Part shown: piece after piece, positions 35,451-46,574 of the stretch | Numbering within the stretch: the stretch's first letter is position 1 | Layout: the number at the start of each line of letters is the position of its first letter | From: Ceratopteris richardii | Taxonomy: Eukaryota; Streptophyta; Polypodiopsida; Polypodiales; Pteridaceae | Reading direction: 5' to 3' | Assembly (NCBI GenBank): GCA_020310875.1 | Contig: CM035423.1 | Location: 129,487,638 to 129,551,637 of the forward strand | DNA length: 64,000 bases | Program-made: the position numbers and the translations under genes | The notes under the pieces: generated by a model | What the model was told of the DNA's origin: nothing | Database searches by the model: none | What the model saw: only the letters and a program-made list of their open reading frames with translations

Positions 35451-36874
35451 ATATTTATCAAGAACACCTGATGGAAGAGATGCTTATGTGACTAGGAAAG
35501 GCTAGGAAGCTTAATGAAGAAGAGCAATGAGTTTGGGAAGAGGCAGAAGTCGAGGCCTTAGAATGTATTGATTGGATGAAGTTGAGATGGCAAGGCGTAT
35601 TACTAACTCTAGACACCCAAAATTTCACATGACAATGTGCCAAACTAGAATGAATACCTCTCCTAACCTAGTAGATAGAAGACCATTAATCTCAATTGAG
35701 CTAGGACAAGGAACTACAACCAAGATGATCATAGATTTAATTTTTTAGGATCTCCCACTAGTGCCATTAGGTATTTGTGGTGTCAAGAACCGAAGTACAA
35801 GTGAATCCCATTGAGGCTTATCTCATTGGATTAGGAGGAGTGGAGACCCCTTGTGTTGGTAAGGAAAAAGTTCCTATCCTCTTGCATGATGCCCCCTTGA
35901 AAGTCAAGCTCTTATTTTTCCATGGTGAAGATCTCATTGAAGCATTAATATTGTGCCAAGATTAGATATATGATCATGTAGTTGACTTGAACCTTTGAAG
36001 ATGACTTCTTCATGTTTGGGTTAATAAGGAATGCATTAAGATGGAGCTCATGAACCATGAATCCTGTGGCTCCAATTCCACATACTTTGCATGTTCCCCT
36101 AAGTCCATTGTGCATAATGCCCCATTCTTGATGGGAACGTTATGCAAGCCTTGGATCCCCTTTATATTCTCACCATAATGGCATCAAAGTCTATTTCAAT
36201 ATTAATATGTTTTCCTAAAGGAACCAAGGTCTCGCCATATTGGCATCGATCTCTATTTCAATAGTAATATGTTTTCCTTGTGTTAGTCAGTCTTTGCAGT
36301 CAAACATCAACCAAAAAGCAATGGCAATGACAAGAACAAGCTTCAAGCTGATTGATCCTAGATCTATTCCCATTGAGGAGTGCACGATCCTCCCACAACC
36401 ATATTTTACTAATCTCCAAGGACCCATCCCAATTGAAGATTCTCTAATAGGAAGAATAGAACAAGTGCATGCAAAATCCCATTGTTTCCAAGGATTAGTT
36501 AGAATACTGGTAGATGGCCCCTTCATTTGGGAGACAAATTCGGTATTTGATCATAAATGAGGCTGATTTCAATTCTTCTCATAGAATTTCAAAGAATTAC
36601 AAAATGTTGAAGACTCATAACCGATGTGGGAGAAAGCAAACTTTAATGCATACTTAAGTGCACCCCTCCCAAAACGTTATTTCATTAGATGATACTTTTT
36701 TATTCATATTTTACAACTAGATGCAAACAAAGATAATCTAGGAACTTTCAATCTGCTTCCTAATCAACCATTAAACAAGTTTAGGTTGACTCACAAGCTA
36801 GTTAGGGAAGCCCTCAGAATGTCTAGTACACACATTCCCACCGACAAGGAGACCTTAGTGCCTAAGGAAATAAA
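35451..36874 (+). other. Gypsy-associated sequence, domains not recognised
   Basis: Several frames here (35777-35965, 36240-36560) have protein-like composition. The phrases DRRPLISIELGQGT and VPILLHDAPLKVKLLFFHGE resemble no domain that I can name. They may be Gypsy gag/protease pieces in rearranged order, since gag would normally precede integrase. Two similar clauses (GGCATCAAAGTCTATTTCAA and GGCATCGATCTCTATTTCAA, about 36179-36260) form a 60-bp duplication. Confidence 0.4.
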
Positions 36875-37110
36875 GAGGTTGACTTTGACATATGCGGGCA
36901 CTCAAGTTCAAGTCCAAGGTTAGACAAGATGAAGCAAGAAGAGGAGAAGGGGAAGAATTTATGTTTCTTCAACAATTTTCAATTCTTTATTGATCTTTTC
37001 TAGAATCTAACTCCATTTTGTCCAAGTTGAGGAGTCCAAGATATTGAGTGTAGGTAGAATCATCATGCCAATTTTCATAATCTTTCGAGCTTGTTTGAAC
37101 CACCAAATAA
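36875..37110 (+). repeat. Direct repeat, right copy (candidate LTR)
   Basis: Matches 32327-32639, missing the block between TTTTCTAG and GTAGAATCTAACTCC, consistent with a deletion between short TAG repeats. See the left copy for the arguments for and against LTR status. Confidence 0.5.
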
Positions 37111-37487
37111 TGGATTCTTTAAAGTATTTTCGATCAAAAAACAAATCCCATAGAGTATAAGGAGAGAAATAGCTCGATTTCGTTTTGGAATTGCCTTATG
37201 TGTGTAGATTCAATGGACGATTTGTATCAACGTGACACGTGCCACAAATACATGGAGCAATGAAGAACATTTTTATATTTGAACCATCACAAGGGTTGAT
37301 TTTCTTAGTCTTTATCTTTAATTTCACTTTTAATTAGTTTTTTTTTTGTATTTGTAAGTATTGGTCAGCACAAGGCCATGATTAGAGATTTTTATAGCTC
37401 TCCCTCGAGCCTTTTAAGCCTCCAAAAATATGTAAAAAGTAGCCACTCATCCAATGATGAGAGGGCCAACTTAACATCCCCCCCCCC
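37111..37487. other. Spacer, no gene
   Basis: AT-rich, with no recognised frame or element. It ends in the C-rich tract bordering the LINE. Confidence 0.5.
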
Positions 37488-37506
37488 TCCCCCCCCAATT
37501 TGTTTT
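37488..37506. repeat. Poly-C tract at the LINE border
   Basis: Ten C, one T, then eight C, just outside the poly-T that marks the LINE's 3' end. Confidence 0.93.
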
Positions 37507-37817
37507 TTAATATAAAGGAAGTTCGGCATTAGCTTACTCTCCGAGACTTGAATTAAATAAAGAAAAGTACAAGAGAAGGGGACCAGTGCTCACGGGACCC
37601 CCCAAATCCCACAAAGCAAGGGAAGCTTTTACAGAGCTTAGATGACATTGCAAAGAAGCTTAATCACCCTCTCATCACCCTCATGTGGGGCCCACTTGGG
37701 TTTAAGCTTGTTATTGATCAAAAGGAGTACTTGGTGATGCCTGAAGGGGGGGGGGGGGGGGGGGGGGGGGATTTCTTACAGTTAACAATCCTTTTGCCAA
37801 GGAGGAACAATGATTTC
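37507..37817 (-). other. LINE 3' UTR and conserved tail
   Basis: Contains the family tail GGAAGTTCGGCATTAGC (plus strand), GGACCAGTGCTCACGGGACC and CCCACAAAGCA. Like the tail at 43560-43700 it is followed by the end of ORF2. A 25-base poly-G run (37746-37770) replaces an 8-base run in the other copy. Confidence 0.88.
37746..37770. repeat. Poly-G tract of 25 bases in the LINE
   Basis: Homologous to the 8-base G run at 43811-43818. On the LINE's sense strand it is poly-C near the end of ORF2. Confidence 0.93.
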
Positions 37818-40800
37818 TCAATTGACACTCTTTGGGGGAGTCATCGAAGTTGAAAGCACATCTTTCCCGCCAGATTTTCCATAGGACTTCCCCTCTGATG
37901 GCGTTCTAGAGAGTCGCGGAGCAGCCGATCGCTTCACCCAGCAGGGCTTGCTGCCAACTGAGATGTTTTTGAAGTCTAATTTTCTTTCCAACCGTCTGCC
38001 AGATTCTGTTGGAGTTGGGGCAGGTAAAGAAGATGTGTGAAACATCTTCGATAGACTCGTAGCAGAGTTTGCACCAGGGAGGAGTCCCACAAAATTTGTT
38101 AGCCTTAAGGTTGGTCCAGATTCCATGATGAATAATTTGCCATAAGAGGACAAACTTTTTTATTTCTATGAGGGCGTGCCAAATAGCCATGAACTTCATG
38201 TCCCACCGAAGCCGAGTCCATGACAGGCACCACTTCTTGTTGAGGTTAACTTGATAGTCAATGGTTTCTTTGATGTTCGGGATTTTTGATAGGCTATTCC
38301 CATTGTGCCATTTGAGACCAAGCCAGCTCGACGTGTCGTGTCCCATGAGAAGGCGAACTTTGTGTTGGTCCTAGGCAAGACATCTACTTTGCAAAGTGTT
38401 CCATTCTTCGTACGAAATGTTGACACAAGGGTCAATATCCTCGAAGTTGATCCAGCGGTTGGTGTCTTGTTTCCACAGTGTTTCCATTTTTTGAAGCCTT
38501 TGTTCCATAACTTCTTGGCATTTTGAATGTTCCAAGATTCCACACTCCGGATGCCATGGATTGGAAACCAGATAGAGTCGTTTTGTCTGATACCAACTGC
38601 CCACTTCTAGTCTTCACTTATTCTTGTGTAGCTTTTGACTTTATTCCAACTCTTCCATAGGGAGCACACGAGATTTAAGCCTTTTGGGAAAACGGGGATC
38701 GGGGAAAACAACAAGGTCAAGATGCCAAGATTCTTCCAATTTGGGAAACCCATGAGAGCCAACTCATTCTTGTTTCTGAAGATCAACTTGGCCCACGAGG
38801 CCTCCCCATTGCACCAAGCCTTAATCATCCATTTGGCCGCAAGTTTGTTAGCCATGCACCCAATGTCCAGGATACCAAGCCCCCCACTATCTCTATGGCT
38901 GGTGCAGATGGACCATTTGATTTTAGGCACCGCCCTCCTATTGTGTTCGCCCGTCCAAAGGAAGTTTCTACAAAAACTATCCAGTTTGGACAGATCTTGC
39001 TCTTTCGGTCTCCAATAAGAAAGGAAATAAATGATAGATGATAAGAGGAACGTGTTGATAACCATAGCACGACTAGCAAGATTGATTTGCATACCTGGCC
39101 AATAGTTAAGCTTGTTTTCGAGTTTGGCCAGCACCTAGTTCCACCGCTGTTCCATAGAGACGCCAAACCCCAAGGGAATCCCAAGAAGCCGAAAAATTTG
39201 GCCCTGCGGAATGATTTGATAGCCATTATCAATGAGAAGGTCGGGCTGTGACCCAACAATAGCTCTAAAGGCGGTCTTAGAGTGGTTGATTGTGGATCGA
39301 GAGGCTTCACAAAAAGTATCCAGACACCTCCAGCACGTCTCCAGGCTGGTACTATCATTGTGAACAAACGTGTTCATATCATCGGCAAAAAGTCTCACGG
39401 TGATCTGACTGCGGTCATGAGGCAAACGGAGGCCTTTGATATTACCAGCTTCCACCTGATGCTCCACTAACCTGCTAAGCCCTTCCGTGGCAATGGCAAA
39501 GAGAAGGGGAGCCAATTGGCACCCTTGTCTGATAGATCTTCTAAGTTTGATCACCTTCGAAAGTTTTCCATTAATGTTAATTTGGGTCGATGCGTTTCCG
39601 AGAAGGGTCGCAATCATCTTGGTGAATCTCTTACTACAACCAAGATCTTGGAGCGACTGCAGAATATAGTCCCATTCCAACCTGTCGTAGGCTTTATCAA
39701 AGTCAATCTTGAGGAAGACCACGTCTTGTTTAGACTCGTTTGCGAATTCAAGACCTTCCCAGATATCTATAATGGTTTCCAAAATTGACCTGCCTTTGAT
39801 GAAACCTTTTTGGTCCTCACTTAACCACACTCTCAAGTGGCAAGAGATTCTGTTGGCAATGACTTTGGAAATGATCTTGTATCCTGTTTGGAGCATCGTA
39901 ATAGGAAACCAGTTCTCTATTCTATTCTTTTCCCCTTTTTTTGTGTATTAACTTGATAATGCCATTGTTGAGACAAGAAGGAAGCGCGCCAAACTTGAGC
40001 GCCTCTTGCCAAACGTGACGAAGATGGGTGGCAACCACCAACATGGAGTTAAATAACTCATTAGTGAGCCCGTCGCGTCCCGGGCTTTTACCTGAAGGGA
40101 GGGCATCAATGACCTCAATGATTTTTGCTTCAGAGATAGGGGCATGTAGTAGGGAGCAAAGGTTGAGTGGTATCCTATGGCGGGAAACCCTAGATATGGC
40201 TGCCATACAGTCCCTTCTATGGCGGGAGAGGGGGTTCGAGGTCCCCAGGAGTCTCGTGAAGTGCCCTTCAATGATCCCAAAATTATCTTCTTCCGTATTG
40301 CATACATTGCCATTTAAGTATAGCAATAAGGGGATCGATTCTCTGTTATGTTTCCTTTTAAGGATACAACACATCGCTTTGGTGGGTTTGTCGGCTTTGC
40401 CAGCCCACCACTCCTTGAAGAAAATTTGCAAATTTTTCCTTTGTATTTCTTCCTCGTATCTCAACAGTGCTCTGATTTTTCGAAGACCTTTCTGGGCTTG
40501 AGATTTTCCTTTGTTCACTTCCTCCTCGAGCCTCCAGAGTCTATGATATAGAGCTTCTCTACGAGCCCGTCGCACAGTCTCCAGCATCTTCGTGGATCTA
40601 ATCATGATCTGTCGTGACTTATCGACCGCACTTCTCCAGCACTTGGCTGGGGACAAGCCGGAGGAGAACGCCTCCTTCCACACATCAGCAATTTCTTGAT
40701 GGACAGAGTGGAGAGAAAAGGAGGGCGCACTAGCGTGGAACCAAGGAGCCTTACAGATCTTGGTGGAATGTTGGAAAGTGACAACGATCGGGTAGTGATC

Positions 40801-41481
40801 AGAGATGGTAAGGTCGGTGCATTGCGAGAGGGAAGGGTGTCCCCACTGATGAGTAAAACTCTGAGAGATGTAGAATCTATCAAGTCTAACTTTCCTCAGG
40901 TCCTTGCCCGCTTGGAGATTTGACCAAGAAAAGCCGTTCGAATCTTTGAATTCGACCAAATCCAAGTGTAGTTTGGTTTTGTCCCACGTTTCTTTCTCCT
41001 GACTATCAATGACCCTGCCCTTGCCCATCCATCTGTCCATAGGGTCCTCCACCATGTTGAAGTCACCACAAATAAGCACGTTGTGGGGGAGCGAGTCCAA
41101 GGAGGCCCAAGTGTTCATTCTCTCTAACTCCCCATTAGGGGCATACAAAGAAACTAAAGTAAAACAAAAAGGAGCACCAAAAGAAACAGCAATCCATCGA
41201 TGGCATTCATCTTCAATGGAGTTCTCAAGCTTTTCAAACCAGAATTGATTAATACCGATTACCGTTCCACCCGACCCCCGCTGGTGCACCGTTGAAATCC
41301 AAACATGGGTCGAGGAGACAAGTCTAAGCCATTTCTGGAGGTCTTCTCTGTCAATTTTAATCTCTTGAACACATATAAATTCTCGGTTTAGGCTAATGTC
41401 GCAAAGCCATTGACCAATGATGGTCGCTCTTGAGGGGTCGGTTAGCCCTCTAGCATTTAACGAGACGATGATCATTGTCAT
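37818..41481 (-). pseudogene. LINE ORF2: endonuclease, reverse transcriptase, zf-RVT
   Basis: Starts at ATG 41481 (MTMIIVSLNARGL). The endonuclease is complete in motifs over residues 1-240: SLNARGL, QEIKID, SLYAPNG, ICGDFN, VRLDRFYIS and ISDHYPIV, as in APE-type nucleases that nick the target. After a linker, the RT starts near residue 430 (GKSPGRDGLTNELF), continues through KIDFDKAYDRLEW and GCQLAPLLFAIA, and has the catalytic FADDM. The C-terminal region has LLWQIIHHGIW and PPWCKLCYESIEDVSHIFFTCP (zf-RVT). The first open frame ends after 519 codons at an indel in an A/C-rich stretch. Two TGG codons have become TAG (near 39135 and 38607), and further frameshifts follow. ORF2 normally performs target-primed reverse transcription; this copy cannot make full protein. 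Confidence 0.9.
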
Positions 41482-42859
41482 AGTGAGCCCTCTTTACGGG
41501 AGGGAGCTTTGTCCTTTCTTTTCTTGGATTCATCTTTCTTTTTCGTTGGGATCGGGTCCCGAATTAGCAATAGGTTCTTGTGGGGGCTTTTCCAGGGTAA
41601 CTCCATAGGTTGTTTTCCTTTGCGGGATGCCTCCTGTTGGGAAGAACTGGGCACCGTTTTCGACACCGTTTCCGAAATAGTCGATCCGATGATGGAACTT
41701 TCACTATCCATGTTATCTTCATTACTAGTAGTAAAGCTGTCTTCTTTTCTTGTAGTGTAACCTTCCTGGGAGGTTTCTTTATTGTCAGGGATCTCTAGGG
41801 CTTTGTCGTTGGTGTCCACCTCAAGTTGGTTCCCACCTGGGTAGTCAAACTCATTGATCTCCTTTTCCAGATTGCAATACAAGTCGCTGGAGGGGGTAAT
41901 TGACATGTTGTTTTGCTCAGAAGTCACCCTAGGGCTTCTTTTCCTTCTTCTTCTGACTTTGATGAACCCGTCTGCATCATCTTCTGGGTTGAGGGGGCCC
42001 TTGACTTCCTCTTCCTTCGTCGAGTGAGTCGATGCCCCTTTGTTGTCTTGAGCATTTCTAGGGGCTTCTTGATTTTGCTTGCTTTTTTGTCTCAAAGGGA
42101 AATCTTTAATCCTATGACCTTGTTGGCCACAACGAAAGCACGCGTTGGGAAGGTTTTTGTAATTGATGTCTTGCTCCCATACATCCCCTTCGCTCAAGTC
42201 CACTTTGATCTTCGATGGAAGCGGCATGCTGAGGTCAGCCTCGACTCAGATTTGAGGGTGCCACCGAGCGTTGAATGAGTGTCTTGCACCTTCATAAATG
42301 AGACCACCAATGTCCTCGCGTGAGGCCAATGGCTTGCCGATAGGAGAAACAATGTCACACATGAAGTTGTACAAGAAGTATGGCAGGTTAGGGAGCTCAA
42401 CCCAGAGAGGGTACCGAAGCGATTTCGATTTGTCCGGAGTAAAATCAGGGGACCATCTAAATAGGCATAGGGTCGCCCGGTCGAGTTGCCAGGTTCCGAT
42501 ACTAAGGGCTCGAAACGCCATATCTTCATTTTCAAAGACTAGCAACATGTGGATTGCCGGTAAGAACTGACACTACAAAGAATTAGCCCACGAGGGAACC
42601 ACTCGTTGCGAAGCCACTGTCGCACAGTTTCGAGCGGGGGCCTAGGGCCAAACATTTGGCCGACGAGGAAAACTTTCTTGAGCTCCTCCTGAGTTGACAG
42701 AATTGAGGATCTACAGAGGGAGACCAAGGGGGGTTCAACACTCTCGGAGGCCCCAAGGGCGGCACAATATCCCCCCTCCAACAGAGAGGCCAGGTTACCG
42801 GTCTCCCCTGGAGGAGGGGCCAGGTTACTTCTCACAAATGAGGGGGTCGCCAAATCCAT
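41478..42859 (-). pseudogene. LINE ORF1: nucleic-acid-binding, zinc-knuckle protein
   Basis: Begins at ATG 42859 (MDLATPSFVRSNLAPP), with a VGQMFGPRPPLETVRQWLRN segment. A frameshift near 42550 leads into MLLVFENEDMAFRALSIGTW..DKSKSLRYPLWVELPNLPY, the pattern of the DUF4283 domain of plant LINE ORF1 proteins. A second shift near 42235 leads into a 250-codon frame with PNACFRCGQQGHRIKDFP. In this knuckle the last Cys of CX2CX4HX4C is Phe, one base away. The rest is acidic, polar and rich in Lys/Ser. The stop TGA (41480-41478) overlaps the ORF2 start ATG (41481-41479) as ATGA. ORF1 would bind element RNA as a chaperone. Confidence 0.85.
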
Positions 42860-43544
42860 GACAAAGGCCCGACAAGAAAGGAGCCACCCCCAAAAAAACA
42901 GCTATAGATTTTCGAATGGGATTAAGTTAAACTCTTAAATGTCAAAAACTGCAGCACAACAAGCTTCAAAGAAAAAAGGGGTACTCTCCCTGTCAAAGCA
43001 ACCTCCATCAGTCCATCTTTCTCCCTTTCATAGGTTACGATTAATCTATGGAAAAACCTCTGGAACGTGACAGGTTTAAAATACATGAATCCTTGATGCA
43101 ACGTGACAGGTTTAAGAAACATGAAGCTCCACTTATTACTTTGTTCTTCTTTTCTCTTGTTTTTCGAATCGAGTTTCCAGCTTTAACAACGTTGGCTAAG
43201 ACAACTCCAGGAACTATACGAACATTAAGACTTATTTTTGTCGTGTTAACCTCTGGCCACGTATGCAGAGAGAAAGGCGTCAGTTGTGGGGGACAAAACC
43301 GTCAGTCTCGGGGACAAAACCACCAATTGGCAAGTTGGGGGAAAACCAACAGCCACCAAACCATCGATCGCGTGGCAAAACAGAGTACAAAAAACCATCA
43401 ATTGCGGGGAAAATCGTCCATCACGGACAAAGCCATCAATCGCGGGAGTCCGTCAATCGCAGGAGTCCATCGCGGCAAAAAAGCTGTCAATTGTGCGAGA
43501 GATGCGTTGGCGATCGACACCAACGAAGATGCAGAGCTTCACTC
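42860..43544 (-). other. Candidate LINE 5' UTR with GC-rich degenerate repeats
   Basis: Lies directly upstream of ORF1. At 43262-43500 GC content rises sharply and a loose unit recurs: GGGACAAAACC, then CCATCAATYGCG (seen as CCACCAATTGGC, CCATCGATCGCG, CCATCAATTGCG, CCATCAATCGCG and CGTCAATCGCAG). At 43064 and 43099 AACGTGACAGGTTTAA is repeated 35 bp apart. L1 5' UTRs carry the internal promoter and often have tandem repeats, so this is a plausible promoter region, but no second full-length copy is available here to prove it. Confidence 0.45.
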
Positions 43545-43559
43545 AATAACTTCAATGTT

Positions 43560-43702
43560 TTTTTTTTTAAATATAAAGGAAGTTCGGCAATAGCCTACTC
43601 TCCCGGACTTGAATTAAATTAAGAAACAAAGGTACAAAAGAAGGGGACTAGTGCCCACGCGACCCCCCAAATCCCACAAAGCAGGGGAGGCTTGATTGAA
43701 TC
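43560..43702 (-). other. LINE 3' UTR and conserved tail
   Basis: The tail next to the poly-A reads (plus strand) GGAAGTTCGGCAATAGCC, TACTCTCCCGGACTTGAATT, GGGACTAGTGCCCACGCGAC and CACAAAGCAGGGGAGG. The last roughly 120 bp also occur, diverged, at the 3' end of the SINE at 46929-47050. Confidence 0.92.
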
Positions 43703-46559
43703 CTAGGTTGCATTACAGAGAAGGTTAATCACCCTCTCATCGCCCTCATGCGGGGCCCACTTGGGTTTGAGCTTGTTGTTGATCAAAAGGAGGACTTGAT
43801 GGTGCTTGAAGGGGGGGGATCTCTTACTGTTAACAATCCTTTTGCCAAGGAGGAATAGTGATTTCTCAATTGACCACTCCCTGGGGGGATCTCCGAAGTT
43901 GAGAGCACACCTCTCCCGCCAAATTTTCCACAGGACTTCCCCTCTGATGGCGTTCCAGAGTGTCGCAGAGCAGCCGATCGCTTCTCCCAAAAGGACCTGT
44001 TTCCAACTAAGCTGTTTTTGAAGTCTGATTTTCATTCCAACCGTCTGCCAGATTCTGTAGGAGTTGGGGCAAGTAAGGAAGATGTGTTGGACATCTTCGG
44101 TAGCACGGTGACAGCGTTTGCACCAAGGAGGGATCCCACAAAGTTTGCTAGCCTTATGGTTGGTCCAAATTCCTCGATGAAGAATTTGCCATAAGAGGAC
44201 AGACTTCTTAATCTCTATAAGGGGGTGCCAGATACCCATGAATTTCATGTCCCACCGAAGCCGCGTCCAAGACAGGCACCACTTCTTATTGAGGCTGATC
44301 TGGAGGTCAGCCGTTTCTTTGATGTTCGGGATTTTGAGTAGGCTATTTCCATTGTGCCATTTGAGACCAAGCGAATTCGGTGTGTCGTGTCCCATGAGAA
44401 GGCGAGTCTTGTGACGATCCCAAGCGAGGCATCTGCTTTGCAAAGTGTTCCATTCTTCGTAGGAGATGTTTATGCGAGGGTCAATATCCTCGAAGTTGAT
44501 CCAGCTGTTGGTGTCATGTTTCCAGAGGTGTTTCCATTTTCTGAATCCTTTGTTCCATAACTTCTTGGCATTTTGAATGTTCCACGACTCCACACTCCGG
44601 ATGCCATGTATCGGAAACCAGATAGAGTCGTTTTGTCTGATTCCGGCCGCCCACTTCCAGTCCTCATTAATTCTTGTGAAGCTTTTGACTTTATTCCAGC
44701 CCTTCCAGAGGGAGCACACGAGATTGGAGCCTTTCGGGAAGACGGGGATCGGTGAGAATAGCAGGGTCATGATGTCAAGATTCTTCCAGTTCGGGAACCC
44801 CATGAGGGCCAACTCATTCTTGTTTCTGAAGATCAGCTTGGCCCACGAGGCCTCCCTATTGCACCAAGCCTTAATCATCCATTTGGCTGCCAGTTTGTTA
44901 GCCATACACCCAATGTCCAGGATACCAAGCCCCCCGCTATCTCTAGGGCTAGTGCAGATGGCCCATTTGATTTTAGGCACCCCCCTTCTGTTATGATCGC
45001 CCGTCCAAAGGAAGTTTCTACAAATACTATTCAGTTTGGACAGGCCTTGCTCGTTCGGTCTCCAGCAAGAAAGGAAATAGATGGTAGAAGAGAGGAGGAA
45101 CGTGTTGATAACCATCGCACGTCCAGCGAGATTGATTTGCATACCTCTCCAATAGTTAAGCTTGTTTTCGAGTTTGGCCAGCACCCAGTTCCATCGCTGC
45201 TCCATGGAGACGCCAAACCCCAAGGGGATTCCAAGAAGTCGAAAGATTTGGCCGTGTGGAATGATTTGACAGCCATGATCAATGAGAAGGCCAGGATGGT
45301 GTCCCACAATAGCCCTAAAGGCGGTCTTAGAGTGGTTGATTTTGGATCCAGAGGCAACACAAAAGGTAGCAAGGCACCTCCAGAAAGTCTCCAGGCTGGT
45401 ATTATCATTGTGAACGAACGAGTTCATATCATCGGCAAAAAGTCTCATGATGATTTGACTGTGGTCGTGAGGCAGCCGGAGGCCTTTGATATTGCCAGCC
45501 TCCACATGATGTGCCACAAGTCTGCTCAGCCCCTCAGTGGCGATGGCAAAAAGCAGGGGGGCCAGAGGGCACCCTTGTCTAATCGATCTTTTAAGATGGA
45601 TCGCCTTCGAAAGTTTGCCGTTAACGTTAATTTGGGTCGTTGCGTTTCCGAGAAGTGTCGCGATCATCTTGGTGAATTTCTGACTACATCCGAGATCTTG
45701 GAGCGACTGCAGAATATAGTCCCATTCTAACCTGTCATAGGCTTTGTCAAAGTCGATCTTGAGGAAAACCACATCTTGATTAGACTCATTTGCAAATTGA
45801 ATGCCTTCCCAAATATCCATAATGGTTTCCAGGATAGACCTGCCTTTGACGAAACCTTTTTGGTCCTCACTAAGCCAAGATCTCAGGTGGCACGAGAGTC
45901 TGTTGGCGATGACTTTGGCGATGATCTTGTATCCTGTTTGGAGCATCGTAATAGGCCGCCAGTTCTCGATTCTGTTCTTTTCCCCCTTCTTGTGTATCAA
46001 CTTGATAATTCCATTGTTTAGACAAGAAGGAAGAGCACCAAACTTTAGCGCTTCTTGCCAAACCAACCGAAGAGGGGTGGCAACCACCAGCTTGAAGGAT
46101 TTAAAGAACTCGTTAGTGAGTCCGTCGGGTCCCGGGCTTTTACCGAGAGGGAGGGCATCAATGACCTCAATGATTTCTGATTCAGAGATAGGGGCATGAA
46201 GCAGGGAGTGGAGGTTGGGTGGTATTCTCCGGGGGGAAACCCTAGAAATGGCAGCCATACAGTCCCTTCTCTGGTGGGAGAGGGGGTTCGAGGTTCCCAG
46301 GAGTCTCGTGAAGTGCCCTTCGATGATGCCAAAATTATCTTCTTCCGAATTGCATACATTGCCATGTGGGTCTAGCAGTAGGGGGATCGATTCTCTGTTG
46401 TGTTTCCTTTTAAGGATGCGGCACATCTCTTTGGTGGATTTGTCGGCATTGCCAGCCCACCACTCCTTGAAGAAGATTTGCAAGTTTTTCCTTTGTATTT
46501 CTTCCTCGTATCTCAACACTGCTCTGATTTTTCGGAGACCTTTCTGGGCTTGGTGTTTT
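43703..46559 (-). CDS. Truncated LINE ORF2, open reading frame for RT and zf-RVT
   Basis: An uninterrupted frame of about 950 codons. The annotated opening would be a TTG inside the target duplication, so there is no authentic start; the coding homology begins at HQAQKGLRKIRAVLRYEEE. RT motifs in order: GKSPGPDGLTNEFFKSF, RPITMLQTGYKIIAK, KGRSILETIMDIWEG, FLKIDFDKAYDRLEW, GCPLAPLLFAIATEG and LFADDMNSF (catalytic Asp-Asp). Then come the thumb and a C-terminal zf-RVT region with LLWQILHRGIW and PPWCKRCHRATEDVQHIFLTCP. The endonuclease is missing, so no autonomous activity is expected even if it is transcribed. All frame lesions of the 37.8-41.5 kb copy are absent here. Confidence 0.85.
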
Positions 46560-46574
46560 AATAACTTCAATGTT

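Larger units (their letters stand above)
37507..42859 (-). mobile_element. L1-type LINE, ORF1 plus ORF2, both broken
   Basis: A minus-strand non-LTR retrotransposon running from ORF1 (start 42859) through ORF2 to a poly-A tail (poly-T at about 37511-37516 on the plus strand). It has the standard L1 order: ORF1 with a DUF4283-like part and a zinc knuckle; ORF2 with apurinic-type endonuclease, reverse transcriptase and a C-terminal zf-RVT region. It is very similar in protein to the LINE at 43560-46559, but carries frameshifts and TGG-to-TAG stops. The 5' UTR may extend upstream of 42859 into the GC-rich sequence to 43544 and beyond. A TSD could not be identified. Confidence 0.88.
43560..46559 (-). 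mobile_element. 5'-truncated LINE with 15-bp TSD
   Basis: A 3.0-kb minus-strand insertion flanked by AATAACTTCAATGTT at 43545-43559 and 46560-46574. It has a poly-A tail, the family tail, and an ORF2 that starts inside the linker between endonuclease and RT, so ORF1 and the endonuclease were lost by incomplete reverse transcription. The open frame and perfect TSD indicate a younger insertion than its neighbour at 37.5 kb. It landed inside the GC-rich region upstream of that neighbour's ORF1. Confidence 0.93.

Noticed and set aside
32327..37110. Confirmed Gypsy element with LTRs at both ends
   Set aside because: The direct repeats flank integrase relics, but PBS, TG...CA ends, TSD and the other pol domains are not evident, so only a candidate LTR pair is reported.
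38635..39018. Plus-strand protein-coding frames across the LINEs (38.6-46.6 kb)
   Set aside because: They are antisense shadows of ORF1 and ORF2, recur at the same positions in both LINE copies, and have no domain of their own.
43262..43500. CRISPR-like array of short GC-rich repeats
   Set aside because: Repeat spacing and sequence are irregular, there are no uniform spacers and no cas genes, and the surroundings are plant retrotransposons.
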